Of a stretch of 64,000 nucleotides of DNA, positions 34,649 through 45,073 are shown one piece after another. The notes under the pieces are model-generated. The model was not told the origin of the DNA. It saw nothing but the letters and a program-made list of their open reading frames with translations, and did not search any database. Numbering within the stretch: the first letter of the stretch is position 1; each line of letters opens with the position of its first letter. The DNA is from Bin80 sp026709335 (lineage in GTDB: Bacteria > Bacteroidota > Rhodothermia > Rhodothermales > Bin80). The stretch spans positions 1,674,001 through 1,738,000 of the forward strand of contig OZ241385.1 in assembly GCA_965200825.1 (NCBI GenBank). Reading direction: 5' to 3'. A program made the position numbers and the translations under genes.

Positions 34649-35999
34649 ACCCGGGCCTACGCCCCCCAAACTCAGACGTGTCCTGACTACTTTGGACACA
34701 TCTGCAATTTTGATTGGCATTACAATTGGAGCAGGCATTTTTGCTGTACCTCAGCAAATTGCGCTGAATATGACCTCATTCAGCCAGATCTTCTGGCTTT
34801 GGGCGGGTTGTAGCATATTTGCATTCATTGGCTATCTGATTTATGCTGAGCTTGGGACACGCCTACCGATCACAGGCGGAGAATACATTTACATCCACCA
34901 GGCCTTTGGCCCACTGGCCGGATTTCTTTTTGGATGGGCCCAGGTATTTATTATCCGATCCAGCCCAATGGCAAGCCTGTCACTGGTAACCGTTGCCTAT
35001 TTCGAATTTTTTGTGGATCTCCTTCCTTGGCAGGAAACTGTTTTAGCACTCTGCATCATTGCTGCTCTTTGCTACCTGAACTATTCAGGAATCCAGCATG
35101 CCAAAACCTATCAGAATTTCTCTACCATTGTCAAAGTTGCTGGCTTACTCATCTTGATAGCTATTGGACTTATTGCATTACCTGAAAGTGAAAGTAAACT
35201 CGCAGAAACGGCGGCCAGTCAAGGTAGATTAGGGTTTACTGGCAACATCGCTGACTCAATTCTCCTGATTCTCTTCACCATGGTTGGATGGGAACGGCTG
35301 GGATATGCTGCCGGCGAGATGAAAAACCCCAATCGTTCACTCCCACGCGCACTCCTGCTTGGGTTTCTCGTAATTTTCACCGTTTACATTACTGTGAATG
35401 TGGTTTACCACTCTGTGCTAGGATTGGAAGGAATTCGGGAAACAAATCGTGTGGGAGCAGAAGTGGCTACAGTGCTTCTGGGCCCTATCGGAGCTGGCAC
35501 TTTTGCAATATTGGTGATGATTTCGGCGACTGGCAGCATGAATGGAACGATCATTGCAGCACCGAGAGTCTACTATGCCATGGCAAAAAACGGCCTCTTT
35601 TTTCGGTGGCTCAACTATGTCCATCCAAAATATCTCACTCCATCCCGTGCAATTCTACTACAGTGTGGATGGGGAGCAGTGATTTTACTCGTTCGGGGAT
35701 CTTTTGAATCGATTGTAACGGGTATGGTATTCGTTATTTTGATCTTTTATGCCGTATCAACAGCTGCCTTATTCGTACTCCGACATCGTAAAACAGGGGA
35801 AGACCATGAAATTTTCAAAATACCCGGATTTCCGGTTCTCCCCGCATTGTATCTGTTTTTGCTTCTCGGTCTCATTCTCGTTCGGGGGATATTGGATTGG
35901 CAAAACTCTCTGATTGACCTGTCATTTGTCCTTTCCGGACTTCCTGCGGCCGCATACTTTTTTTGGAAACGCCGTGCAAATATGCAAACCAGCACATAA
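34623..35999 (+). CDS. APC-superfamily amino acid permease
   Basis: A hydrophobic protein of about 458 residues with twelve predicted transmembrane segments. The first helix has the APC substrate-site motif GITIGAGIFAVPQQI, and TM6 contains LLILFTMVGWERLGYAAGEM, NPNRSLPRALLLG. The frame is open further upstream inside ggt; ATG 34623 or 34626 is preferred, giving a cytoplasmic tail (DKPLDSKPGPTPPKLRR) before the first helix. It probably exchanges or imports amino acids. The 26-base overlap with ggt suggests translational coupling and a common task in using peptides or glutathione. Confidence 0.88.
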   Translation: MMDKPLDSKPGPTPPKLRRVLTTLDTSAILIGITIGAGIFAVPQQIALNMTSFSQIFWLWAGCSIFAFIGYLIYAELGTRLPITGGEYIYIHQAFGPLAGFLFGWAQVFIIRSSPMASLSLVTVAYFEFFVDLLPWQETVLALCIIAALCYLNYSGIQHAKTYQNFSTIVKVAGLLILIAIGLIALPESESKLAETAASQGRLGFTGNIADSILLILFTMVGWERLGYAAGEMKNPNRSLPRALLLGFLVIFTVYITVNVVYHSVLGLEGIRETNRVGAEVATVLLGPIGAGTFAILVMISATGSMNGTIIAAPRVYYAMAKNGLFFRWLNYVHPKYLTPSRAILLQCGWGAVILLVRGSFESIVTGMVFVILIFYAVSTAALFVLRHRKTGEDHEIFKIPGFPVLPALYLFLLLGLILVRGILDWQNSLIDLSFVLSGLPAAAYFFWKRRANMQTST

Positions 36000-36067
36000 G
36001 CGCCCGAGATCGTTGGCTCGCAGTGACGGATTCCGTATGAATCCGATCGAGTAGAATTCTTGGTCTA

Positions 36068-39000
36068 TCAGTTCAATTTAACGTTGATCGCCGGAATGTT
36101 TTTCTCCCGGATCATGGCATTCAGGATCGGAATCTCTGTATCCAACATGATCTGCAGTGCTCTCAACTCTCCATCAATCCTGCTTACAAGATCTTCGCGC
36201 ACTTCAATAGCCTGATCCGTTGGAGCAAAATCCCCGATAGAGACATTGGTTGCCACTGCTGCCAACTTATTATTCAAGCGAATCGGGAAATTCAGCGGAT
36301 CTTGGCGGCTTTGATTTTTTGTCTGATAGAGCGTTTCCTCTATTTTGGTAATCTTCTCAATGAAAGCCTCAGCAGATATTTTAATCTCAACATGTTCTTC
36401 TTCTAAATTGTCAGTGATCGTACGAATCTGATCACGTAGTCCACGAATTTTCCTGATTGCGATATGAGTTTCGCTAAGTTTGTCTCGTATTCCGATCAAA
36501 AAATCAAATTGAGCCTCTAGATCCGCTTGACTGGAACTTGAACGCGGATTTTTGAGCAATTCAAATCTTGTCTCGAGTGAATCGTCTCCCACAATAAGCC
36601 TCGCGCGATAGGTTCCTGGTACGGCCCTTGGTCCCCGAACACTCCCCGCCCACATAACCAATCCCTCAAACGATTCTGCATCTTCATAGCGTGTATTCCA
36701 CCGAAAAGTATTCAACCCCATCTCTATTTCAAGATCGTCTTCTTCTGCAGTGAAACTTTTGATCAGGGTACCGTCCATTTCAAGGATTTCCAGTCTCGTG
36801 GCACTTGAATCTGGCGCTTCTGCAAACCAGTATCGTACATTCACAGTTTCGCCTGTCCGCCATGTGGGCGCTGAATCATAAATCCATTTGGATGAGGTTG
36901 CATCTATGTCTGACAATTGATGCAATGGAGTAACATCTTCCATGATCCAGAAAGAACGTCCTTGCGTGGCTACAATTAGATCATTCTCTTTCCAATCAAG
37001 ATCCGTGATTGGAACGATTGGCAAATTTTGTTGAAATGGATTCCAACTTGCACCATCATCAAAAGAGATGTATAAACCTGATTCTGTTCCAGCCCATAAC
37101 AGGCCAGGATAAATCTGATCTGTCTGAATTGCACGGGCAAAGTGTTGAGAATCAATTCCATTGACTATCAGCTCCCAGTCCATACCATAATTGATCGTTT
37201 TGTAGATGTATGGGGAAAAATCGTCAAGTTTATAACGCGTACCAGCAAAATAAGCTGCTCCCTCCATCGTTGGATGAGCAATCAGATCATTGATCTGCAT
37301 CCATTCCGGCATTCCTGAGGGTGTAATATCTGTCCAGGTATCTCCACCGTCACGAGTGATATGAACCAGCCCATCGTCTGAACCCACCCAAATTATTTGC
37401 GGGTCCTGTGGACTTTCGGCAACTGTAAATATGGTAGCATAATATTCTACTCCAGTATTATCCTTGGTAATCGGGCCTCCGCTTGGACCAAGCTTGGTCG
37501 AATCTGCCCGGGTTAGATCCGGACTGATCATTTCCCATGATTGCCCCTCATTGGTAGTTCTGAAAAGGTGATTCCCTGCCGCATATAGAATATTTGAGTT
37601 GTGCTGAGAGAACAGGATTGGAAAATTCCACTGGAAGCGATACTTCATGCCCTCTGCGCCATGCCCCATAGGATTATCCGGGTACACATTTATAGCTCTA
37701 CGTTCACCTGTATCATGATTGACGCGAGTCAGGTAACCACCGTACGAACCTCCATAGACAATTTGTGGATTATCTGGCTTGGGAGCAAGCCAACCGCTTT
37801 CACCTCCTGCTGTTGGTTCCCATTCTCGCTCGTTCAGACCCTCAGAGGTATGTAAGATGCGTACGGTCGAATTATCCTGTTGTGCGCCGAGAATGCGATA
37901 AGGAAAATAATTGTCTGTGGTGACCCTGTAAAATTGAGCCGTGGGTTGATTGTAATATGTACTCCAGTTTTCTCCGGCATCAAAACTGACTTGGGCACCT
38001 CCATCATCCGCAATGATAAGATGGCTGGAGTCATCCGGGTCAATCCACAAGTCATGATGATCCCCATGAGGGGTATCTATACTTGAGAATGTACGTCCGC
38101 CATCCTTGGATCTCCAAAACTGGACATTCAGGACATATACGATATCTTCATTCGCGGTGTCTGCATAGATGCGTGTATAATACCATGCTCGCTGTCGTAA
38201 ATTTCGATCTTCATTGATCCTCTGCCATGTTTCTCCGCTATCATCAGAGCGGAATACACCACCTTGAGGAGCTTCAATAATCACCCAGATCCGATCAGAG
38301 TTTACTGGTGAGATAGCAATACCACTGATCCCGAGTGGCCCGCGGGGAAGCCCGTTTTCCCGGCCTGTAATCTCTGTCCAGGTATCACCGCCATCGGTAG
38401 ATTTCCAGATACCACTCCCCTCTCCTCCACTTTCCAGACTGTATGGCGTTCGAATGACACGCCAAGCACTCGCGTAAAGGATTCTGGGGTTTGTTGGATC
38501 CATAGCAAGATCAACAAACCCGACTTCGTCATTGATGAACAATATATTTGTCCAGGTATCGCCACCATCCATTGACCTGTAGATACCACGCTCGTCATTG
38601 GGGCCAGAAAGGTGCCCCATCACTGCGGCATAAAGATGATCTGGGTTGCGGGGATGAATCCGGATTCGTGGAATGCGATGGCTATCAGACAATCCCTTGT
38701 GTTCCCATGTACGGCCTGCATCAACCGACTTGTAGACACCGTAGCCATGGGATACATTTCCTCTTACAGTCTTTTCTCCACCACCCACATAGATTACATT
38801 TGGGTCCCACGCACTAACTGCAACCGAACCAATACTCCCCCCAAAGTAACCATCCGAAATATTTTCCCATGAACTTCCTCCCGTTGTTGATCGCCATACG
38901 CCTCCACCCGTTGCCCCAAAATATGCTTTCATTGGCTCACCGAAAACCCCTGAAACGGCCGCCGAACGCCCACCTCTGTAAGGCCCAACACTTCGAAATT

Positions 39001-39112
39001 CCAACCCGCTATAGTGGAGCGAGTAATGTGATTGCGTTTTAGCTTCTGGCGGAGAGATCAGAGTTAATGCGGCAAGTCCCACAAGGACTCGTAATGCTTG
39101 ATTCGGTAACAT
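36068..39112 (-). CDS. VPS10/sortilin-type propeller protein
   Basis: A 1014-residue secreted protein with a signal peptide (MLPNQALRVLVGLAALTLIS) and a large propeller built of BNR/Asp-box turns (WRSTTGGSSWENI, YKSVDAGRTWEHKG, YRSMDGGDTWTNI, WKSTDGGDTWTEI, FRSDDSGETWQRI, HITRDGGDTWTDI). It begins FRSVGPYRGGRSAAVSGV, the family opening found in many Bacteroidota and Acidobacteria 'sortilin-like' proteins. The last 250 residues form a beta-sandwich followed by a helical coiled region (about 860-1000). Annotated as glycosyl hydrolase in many genomes, but no catalytic residues are proven. It stands alone on the minus strand. Confidence 0.85.
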   Translation of the reverse strand: MLPNQALRVLVGLAALTLISPPEAKTQSHYSLHYSGLEFRSVGPYRGGRSAAVSGVFGEPMKAYFGATGGGVWRSTTGGSSWENISDGYFGGSIGSVAVSAWDPNVIYVGGGEKTVRGNVSHGYGVYKSVDAGRTWEHKGLSDSHRIPRIRIHPRNPDHLYAAVMGHLSGPNDERGIYRSMDGGDTWTNILFINDEVGFVDLAMDPTNPRILYASAWRVIRTPYSLESGGEGSGIWKSTDGGDTWTEITGRENGLPRGPLGISGIAISPVNSDRIWVIIEAPQGGVFRSDDSGETWQRINEDRNLRQRAWYYTRIYADTANEDIVYVLNVQFWRSKDGGRTFSSIDTPHGDHHDLWIDPDDSSHLIIADDGGAQVSFDAGENWSTYYNQPTAQFYRVTTDNYFPYRILGAQQDNSTVRILHTSEGLNEREWEPTAGGESGWLAPKPDNPQIVYGGSYGGYLTRVNHDTGERRAINVYPDNPMGHGAEGMKYRFQWNFPILFSQHNSNILYAAGNHLFRTTNEGQSWEMISPDLTRADSTKLGPSGGPITKDNTGVEYYATIFTVAESPQDPQIIWVGSDDGLVHITRDGGDTWTDITPSGMPEWMQINDLIAHPTMEGAAYFAGTRYKLDDFSPYIYKTINYGMDWELIVNGIDSQHFARAIQTDQIYPGLLWAGTESGLYISFDDGASWNPFQQNLPIVPITDLDWKENDLIVATQGRSFWIMEDVTPLHQLSDIDATSSKWIYDSAPTWRTGETVNVRYWFAEAPDSSATRLEILEMDGTLIKSFTAEEDDLEIEMGLNTFRWNTRYEDAESFEGLVMWAGSVRGPRAVPGTYRARLIVGDDSLETRFELLKNPRSSSSQADLEAQFDFLIGIRDKLSETHIAIRKIRGLRDQIRTITDNLEEEHVEIKISAEAFIEKITKIEETLYQTKNQSRQDPLNFPIRLNNKLAAVATNVSIGDFAPTDQAIEVREDLVSRIDGELRALQIMLDTEIPILNAMIREKNIPAINVKLN

Positions 39113-39541
39113 TTTTCAGAATTCGTGGCTACAGAAGTAAGATAGCAATTTAATATCAGGTCTTCAACTGAAGAGTATGAGGGAGTGAGATTATCACGAA
39201 TATGCCCATGAGAGGATCAACACAAGCATCAAATTTTCTGCCTCTCCAATCCATTTTATGCCTCTTCCTGAAACATACCCTAATCTGAATTAATTTGGTA
39301 ATTGGACTTCAAAACGTACGTTCCATTTCCTGTAACTCTTATCAGTGCAATCAGCAGAGGCCTTCTGTTCAATCTCAACGAGACAGAAATACATCAGTCC
39401 TGATCGTGCTTCCCGAATGAGAATTTTCGTCAAAAAAGGGCTGATCCAATTGGAAAAATGTGCGGATGGCTCGACAAAAGCCTTGCCACTGGAAAGATAA
39501 CTGCCATGCCACTCGCTTGTAGTGATCCACAAGCTAAGAAG
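39113..39541. other. Intergenic region between the VPS10-type gene and tRNA-Ala
   Basis: About 430 bases, AT-rich. An 80-codon minus-strand frame (39290-39532) begins at TTG right after the tRNA; it has some protein-like character near its end but no family match, so it is not called. The promoter of the VPS10-type gene should lie near 39113-39200. Confidence 0.4.
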
Positions 39542-39614
39542 TGGAGCTAAGCGGAGTCGAACCGCTGACCTCCTGAGTGCGATTCAGGCGCTCTACCAAC
39601 TGAGCTATAGCCCC
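39542..39614 (-). tRNA. tRNA-Ala (anticodon CGC)
   Basis: On the minus strand the 73-base gene starts GGGGCTATAGCTCAGTTGG and ends TAGCTCCA. Acceptor GGGGCTA/TAGCTCC, anticodon stem CCTGA/TCAGG with loop ATCGCAC give anticodon CGC, and the T-arm is AGCGG-TTCGACT-CCGCT. The sequence agrees well with alanine tRNAs. CCA is not encoded. Confidence 0.93.
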
Positions 39615-39856
39615 ATTAGTTTAGGGCATGTGTACGTTTCCCATGCTCTAAAGGTCCTTTGAAAAAAATTCTCAGGACACGATTAGACGTACACGCATCG
39701 GCAGATTAAATTGCACCATTATTTCCTTGGAAAACCTCTGAATTATTTGATGGAAATCAGATTTGCCATGTTTACCATAATCAGACAAACAATATGCCAT
39801 GAAAATCGTTCACCCAAGGTACTTCTATTGCTGTTATACCATACGTTATACCGACC

Positions 39857-42571
39857 ATGAACACACCCGTCCAGACCAAGAAAAAAGATTATTTTGGAAC
39901 CAGAGCCTCTTTTGAAACACCTCAGGGAACTGCATGGATGTATCGTCTAGATTCGATTGATATTGCTGGCTATACTATTGATAAACTACCCTATTCAATT
40001 CGAGTCATGCTTGAGGCCGTCCTTCGTGGCTGTGACGGTTTTACCGTAATCCCAGAGAATGTGGAACAACTCGCCCTGTATAACCCCAAAGCCCCATTAC
40101 GTGCAGAGGTGCCATTCTCACCTGCGCGGGTATTGTTACAGGATTTCACCGGTGTACCCGCGGTGGTTGACCTTGCGGCAATGCGCAGTGCAATGGCACG
40201 AGCTGGCGGGGATCCTGCCGCAATCAATCCGCGTGTCCCTGTTCATCTGATCATAGATCACAGTGTTCAAGTAGATTATTATGGCATTCCGGAAGCACTG
40301 CAGCTGAATTCTGATCATGAATTTCGGCGTAATCGGGAGCGATACGAATTTTTGCGCTGGGGGCAGCAGGCATTTGATAATTTCTACGTCGTTCCCCCAG
40401 CCAGCGGCATCTGTCATCAGGTGAACCTTGAATATGTTGCCCGGTGTGTGTGGACGAGAAAAGAGGATCATGATATTGTTGCATTTCCCGACTCACTGGT
40501 TGGTACAGATTCACACACTACCATGATTAACGGTCTTGGAGTCGTAGGATGGGGGGTTGGCGGAATTGAAGCAGAAGCCGTCATGCTTGGTCAGCCAATC
40601 TACATGCTGATGCCAGAAGTCATTGGGTTTCGACTCACAGGTACACTCCCTGAGGGCGCAACGGCTACCGATATGGTTCTTGCAGTTACCCAAATACTTC
40701 GTGAATATGGTGTTGTTGGTCGTTTTGTAGAATTTTTCGGACCAGGAATTCAGGCACTCTCTGTACCGGATCGCGCCACAATCAGCAATATGTCCCCTGA
40801 GTATGGGGCAACCATGGGGTTCTTCCCCATTGACGAGGTGACCTTGCAATTCCTCCGGCGGACAGGTAGAGATGAGGACTTGATTCAATTGGTGGAACGT
40901 TATACGAAGGAGCAGGGGCTATTTTTGAATCCCGAATCTCCCGAGCCTGAATATCTGAACATCTTATCACTGGATTTGGGGGATGTAGTTCCAAGTGTTG
41001 CTGGACCCAAGAGACCGCAAGACCGCATTCCAATTCCTGAACTGGGCACATCATTTCGAAAATCTTTTAGCGCACCGGCTGGTCCGCAAGGATTTGGGCG
41101 ACAGAATTCTGACCTGAAAAACAGTATAGAATCATCTGAACTTCCAGATCCACTCCATAATGGAGATGTCGCGATCGCGGCAATTACAAGTTGTACCAAC
41201 ACGAGTAACCCCAGTGTGATGATCGGTGCAGGACTGGTCGCCAAAAAAGCTGTCGAACGTGGACTAAACGTGCCCCCTTATGTCAAGACCAGTTTAGCAC
41301 CAGGATCGCGTGTGGTGACTGAATATCTCCAGAATGCCAACCTCATGCCATACCTTGCACAACTAGGCTTCGATCTCGTTGGATATGGTTGCACAACCTG
41401 TATCGGAAACTCGGGCCCCTTACTCGAAGCTGTCAGCAACTCTATCCAAAAAGGAGATCTCGTAGTCGCAGGAGTACTGAGCGGCAATCGCAATTTCGAA
41501 GGTCGTATACATGCACTGGTCCAGGCAAATTACCTAGCTTCTCCTCCCTTGGTAGTCGCGTACGCCTTGGCAGGAACTGTTGATATTGATCTTACCAGTG
41601 AACCACTGGGGAAAGATCTTGCCGGCGAAAATGTTTATCTGCAAGATATTTGGCCAACTGCTGAAGAAATTTCTGATGTTGTTGAAGCCTCTATCACTCC
41701 AGATCTGTTTCTGGAAGAATATGGCGGCATCGAAACGTCAAATGAAACATGGAATGCAATTGAAATCCCCAGCGGATCCTTATATGATTGGAACCCCGAT
41801 TCAACTTATATACAGGAACCTCCATTCTTTGTTGGCCTAACTCATGAAGCTTCAACTGTGCCTGTAATCGAGAATGCACGTGTACTGGCCAAACTGGGCG
41901 ATTCCACCACTACAGACCATATTTCACCTGCAGGTGCAATCCCACGAGAATCTCCGGCAGGTGTCTATTTAAGTGCTAACGACATCCTTCCACGTGACTT
42001 CAACTCGTTTGGAGCTCGACGCGGAAATCACGAAGTGATGATGCGAGGCACGTTTGCCAATATTCGCATCAAAAACAAACTCGTGTCAGGCACCGAAGGT
42101 GGGGTCACCAAATGCTTTGCCAGTAATGACGAAATCATGCCCATTTACGATGCAGCGATGCGTTACCAAAAAGCTGGCATCCCATTGATCGTTTTGGGAG
42201 GAAAAGATTATGGAATGGGCTCAAGCCGGGATTGGGCAGCCAAAGGAACTATTTTGCTCGGGGTCCGAGCAGTGATTGCAGAAAGTTTCGAACGGATTCA
42301 CCGTTCCAATCTTATTGGAATGGGAGTTTTGCCTCTGGAATTCATGGCTGGTGAGGATGCTGAATCACTTGGCCTGGTGGGAAACGAGTCCTATAGCCTC
42401 CATGTGCCTCAGGAGGCAGGGACGATCGTCGATGTATTGGCAGTGGGCGCAGACGGAAAGAAAACCTCTTTCGGGACACAATCTCGCCTAGATACGCCTG
42501 TAGAGGTTGAATACTACCGTAACGGTGGGATTTTGCACTATGTCCTGCGTGAATTTTTGGACAAAAAGTAA
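39857..42571 (+). CDS. acnA: Aconitate hydratase A
   Basis: A 904-residue enzyme that interconverts citrate and isocitrate in the TCA cycle. The 4Fe-4S cluster cysteines are visible in AITSCTNTSNP (about 435) and YGCTTCIGNSGP (about 500-506). The N-terminus has the AcnA/IRP-type FTGVPAVVDLAAMRSAMA, and VGTDSHTTMINGLGVVGWGV is present (as VGTDSHTTMINGLG then VVGWGVGG). The swivel domain at the C-terminus has GGKDYGMGSSRDWAAKG. Monomeric, cytoplasmic. It stands alone, with about 240 bases between it and tRNA-Ala. Confidence 0.96.
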   Translation: MNTPVQTKKKDYFGTRASFETPQGTAWMYRLDSIDIAGYTIDKLPYSIRVMLEAVLRGCDGFTVIPENVEQLALYNPKAPLRAEVPFSPARVLLQDFTGVPAVVDLAAMRSAMARAGGDPAAINPRVPVHLIIDHSVQVDYYGIPEALQLNSDHEFRRNRERYEFLRWGQQAFDNFYVVPPASGICHQVNLEYVARCVWTRKEDHDIVAFPDSLVGTDSHTTMINGLGVVGWGVGGIEAEAVMLGQPIYMLMPEVIGFRLTGTLPEGATATDMVLAVTQILREYGVVGRFVEFFGPGIQALSVPDRATISNMSPEYGATMGFFPIDEVTLQFLRRTGRDEDLIQLVERYTKEQGLFLNPESPEPEYLNILSLDLGDVVPSVAGPKRPQDRIPIPELGTSFRKSFSAPAGPQGFGRQNSDLKNSIESSELPDPLHNGDVAIAAITSCTNTSNPSVMIGAGLVAKKAVERGLNVPPYVKTSLAPGSRVVTEYLQNANLMPYLAQLGFDLVGYGCTTCIGNSGPLLEAVSNSIQKGDLVVAGVLSGNRNFEGRIHALVQANYLASPPLVVAYALAGTVDIDLTSEPLGKDLAGENVYLQDIWPTAEEISDVVEASITPDLFLEEYGGIETSNETWNAIEIPSGSLYDWNPDSTYIQEPPFFVGLTHEASTVPVIENARVLAKLGDSTTTDHISPAGAIPRESPAGVYLSANDILPRDFNSFGARRGNHEVMMRGTFANIRIKNKLVSGTEGGVTKCFASNDEIMPIYDAAMRYQKAGIPLIVLGGKDYGMGSSRDWAAKGTILLGVRAVIAESFERIHRSNLIGMGVLPLEFMAGEDAESLGLVGNESYSLHVPQEAGTIVDVLAVGADGKKTSFGTQSRLDTPVEVEYYRNGGILHYVLREFLDKK

Positions 42572-43160
42572 CTGCCGTGAAACCGCAGATCAATCCTCCC
42601 ATGGGAAGAACTCGGAGACAAGTTGAAAGTACTCATACCATTCTGTTGTTTATTGTATCTAATAACAGAGTTTGCAGACAACATGTTTGAAGATCCCGAA
42701 ACATAAACCAATTTCAGCGGGTCGTTGGGCTTTGGTACATTGTGCCAGACTTATGAAAGGAATGATGGTCACGGTTAGGGAATCCACATACTTCTTGGCG
42801 TGAGAGGTGACTTGGTTGGTTGAAGAACTCACGCCTTTAATTGTGGTGACTCTATATCAACAAAATCATGCGTTACAGTCCTACGGGGCCAAGCGCGCGT
42901 ATACCTCAGGTCTGATTTTAATATGAATTGCCGGATGATTGCTTCTTTATAAGTCAGATTTGGTTGACTTGGAGATATTTCAATCAAGTTAATGCATGTT
43001 TTATAGTCTACTTTGTTCGGCATACCGGGCCAACTCTATCCCATGATAGATTATTTTGGGGATTATCTGGCGAATAGCAAATCCAGCTATTTGTTGAAGA
43101 GAGGCGGGCAATGTAACTATTTTGCACGCATCTCCTTGATCAAACAGGTCAAGCCGATAC
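42572..43160. other. Intergenic region between convergent acnA and rpiA
   Basis: About 590 bases without a convincing gene. GGCGTGAG (42797-42804) and CTCACGCC (42828-42835) form a perfect 8-bp stem with a 23-base loop, followed by TTTAATT; it could be a weak terminator for acnA. A 64-codon minus frame (42829-43023) starting MPNKVDYKTCINLIEIS has no recognised family and is left as unassigned. Confidence 0.45.
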
Positions 43161-43850
43161 TCAACGGCGAATTATATCCACACCAGATTCTGTCCCTACA
43201 ATCACATCTGTCACGAGATTAACAAACAGCCCATGCTCCAGAACCCCAGGCATTTCTAAGAGCGTACGACTGAGTTGACCCGGATTACTGATTGAAGGAA
43301 AGGCTGCATCGACGATCCAGAATCCCTGATCCGTTACTACTGGACCATCTTTTTGCACCCCTATACGCAGGGACGCATGAACTTCCATGGCACAAAGTGT
43401 ACGCAAAATAACTGGTGCAGCGACGGGAAGGATCTCAATTGGCACTGATGCCTTTTTACCCAATTGACTAACTAGTTTGGAAGGATCTACCAGTACAAGA
43501 AATCGCTTGGATTGACTGGCGATGAGTTTTTCCCGTGTATGCGCCGCACCGCGCCCCTTAATCAAATCAAGTTTCGGGCTTACCTCATCTGCACCATCAA
43601 ATGCAATATCGAGTTTTTCACTCACATCATCAAAGGTGCAGATAGGAATTCCATGATTGCGTGCGATGATCTCCGCCGAACTGGACGTCGGAATACCTCG
43701 AATTTGTAGACCGTCCTCCCGGATCTTCTTTCCAATGGCAGCAAGTGCATAAGCGGTCGTTGAGCCGGTTCCAAGCCCAATGGTCATACCATCTTCCAAG
43801 TAACGGGCAGCTTCTTCACCAGCCCGCCTCTTGGCCATGTCTTGATCCAT
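43161..43850 (-). CDS. rpiA: Ribose-5-phosphate isomerase A
   Basis: A 229-residue enzyme that interconverts ribose-5-phosphate and ribulose-5-phosphate in the pentose phosphate pathway. It shows the family blocks TIGLGTGSTTAYALAAIG, DIAFDGADEVSPKLDLIKG (with the catalytic Asp pair), KGRGAAHTREKLIA and the central Lys region VLVDPSKLVSQLG. The start overlaps the stop of the upstream ABC-type permease by one base (TAATG), an odd operon partner for a sugar isomerase. Cytoplasmic. Confidence 0.95.
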   Translation of the reverse strand: MDQDMAKRRAGEEAARYLEDGMTIGLGTGSTTAYALAAIGKKIREDGLQIRGIPTSSSAEIIARNHGIPICTFDDVSEKLDIAFDGADEVSPKLDLIKGRGAAHTREKLIASQSKRFLVLVDPSKLVSQLGKKASVPIEILPVAAPVILRTLCAMEVHASLRIGVQKDGPVVTDQGFWIVDAAFPSISNPGQLSRTLLEMPGVLEHGLFVNLVTDVIVGTESGVDIIRR

Positions 43851-45073
43851 TACTCGTGACGTAGAGATTCAATCGGATCCATACTTGCTGCTTTATATGC
43901 GGGATATACACCAAATGTTAATGCAATTGCTGTGACACCAAGTACAGCACCAATCGCCCATGTCCATGGAAACACGAATGATACATCAACAAACCGACCC
44001 ACAATATTCCCACTCAATACCCCGATCAATATACCGGTAATTCCACCGATCTGGCAAAGAAAGATGGCTTCATATAGAAACTGAATAAGAACATCCCGGC
44101 GGCGTGCTCCAACAGCCTTACGGACTCCAATCTCTCGAGTACGTTCGGCAACAGAAACGAGCATGATATTCATGACGCCAACTCCGGCCGAAAGCAATGT
44201 AATTAGCCCTACAATGGCACCCCCTAATTTTACCTGACCTGTAAAGCTTGTGATCTCATTAACTATAGATTCTGAGCTCTGAATTTCGAAATTATTTTCA
44301 TCACCCGGATCTACATTGCGGATCACTCTGAGAATTCCAATCGCCTCTTCCATTGCCTCGTCTAGAGCCTCCATACTTCGAGTTTCCACTTCGATTGAGA
44401 TATTTCGCTTTGCAGCACTATATGTCCGAATCATACTGGTAATTGGGATCAATGCCTGAAGATCGAGGTTCTCCCCAAACACATCTCCTTTTTCAGCCAT
44501 GACTCCGGCAACCTGATAACGGTTCCCACCAATGATGACGGGTTTACCAACAGGGTTGATATTCGGGAAAAGCCTCAGGGAAATATCATGTCCAATCACC
44601 ACAATATCACGCCCGAGTTCTACATCCAGTTCCGTGATGTTCCGCCCCTGTTCAATATCAAATCCATTTGTAGAAAGCCAATACTCGTTTACTCCTATCA
44701 TGGTAATCACATTTTCTGTTGCTCGACTTCCATAGCGGGCATCTACAGGACCTGTCACTTGCATTCGCGGGCTGATTGCAGAGGGGAGCCGTGCCTTTTC
44801 TGCATATCGAACCATATCATCATACGTCAGGTTACGCCGCGCTCGATATCTGGAGGCAGAACGACTGAAACCATCTGCCCTTGAAATCGTGAAGTTCGTC
44901 GCCCCGAAAGATTCGATTGTACTCACCAGTTGCGTTTCCATGACTTGCACTGCAGTCACCGCTACAATAATGGCAAAAACACCAATCACAATCCCCAATA
45001 ACGTGAGCATTGAACGTAGCTTATGGCTACGTATGATTTCCCATGCCAGGCGGACAAATTCAAGGTTAATCAT
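43850..45073 (-). CDS. MacB/FtsX-type ABC transporter permease (downstream copy)
   Basis: A 407-residue inner-membrane protein: an N-terminal transmembrane helix (about 18-40, RSMLTLLGIVIGVFAIIVAV), a periplasmic MacB-type domain (about 50-270), and three C-terminal helices of the FtsX domain beginning VKLGGAIVGLITLLSAGVGV, then MNIMLVSVAERTREIGVRKA, the coupling-helix signature. The family transmits ATP hydrolysis to the periplasm rather than moving substrate through the membrane. Its ATG directly follows the stop of a related permease (TGAATG). No ATPase gene is adjacent. It is followed by rpiA. Confidence 0.9.
   Translation of the reverse strand: MINLEFVRLAWEIIRSHKLRSMLTLLGIVIGVFAIIVAVTAVQVMETQLVSTIESFGATNFTISRADGFSRSASRYRARRNLTYDDMVRYAEKARLPSAISPRMQVTGPVDARYGSRATENVITMIGVNEYWLSTNGFDIEQGRNITELDVELGRDIVVIGHDISLRLFPNINPVGKPVIIGGNRYQVAGVMAEKGDVFGENLDLQALIPITSMIRTYSAAKRNISIEVETRSMEALDEAMEEAIGILRVIRNVDPGDENNFEIQSSESIVNEITSFTGQVKLGGAIVGLITLLSAGVGVMNIMLVSVAERTREIGVRKAVGARRRDVLIQFLYEAIFLCQIGGITGILIGVLSGNIVGRFVDVSFVFPWTWAIGAVLGVTAIALTFGVYPAYKAASMDPIESLRHE

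Noticed and set aside
39290..39532. 80-codon minus-strand frame next to tRNA-Ala
   Set aside because: It starts at TTG directly after the tRNA and matches no family I know. Only the last 40 residues look protein-like.
42829..43023. 64-codon minus-strand frame between acnA and rpiA
   Set aside because: No family match and no supporting context; it also covers the acnA-side stem-loop.
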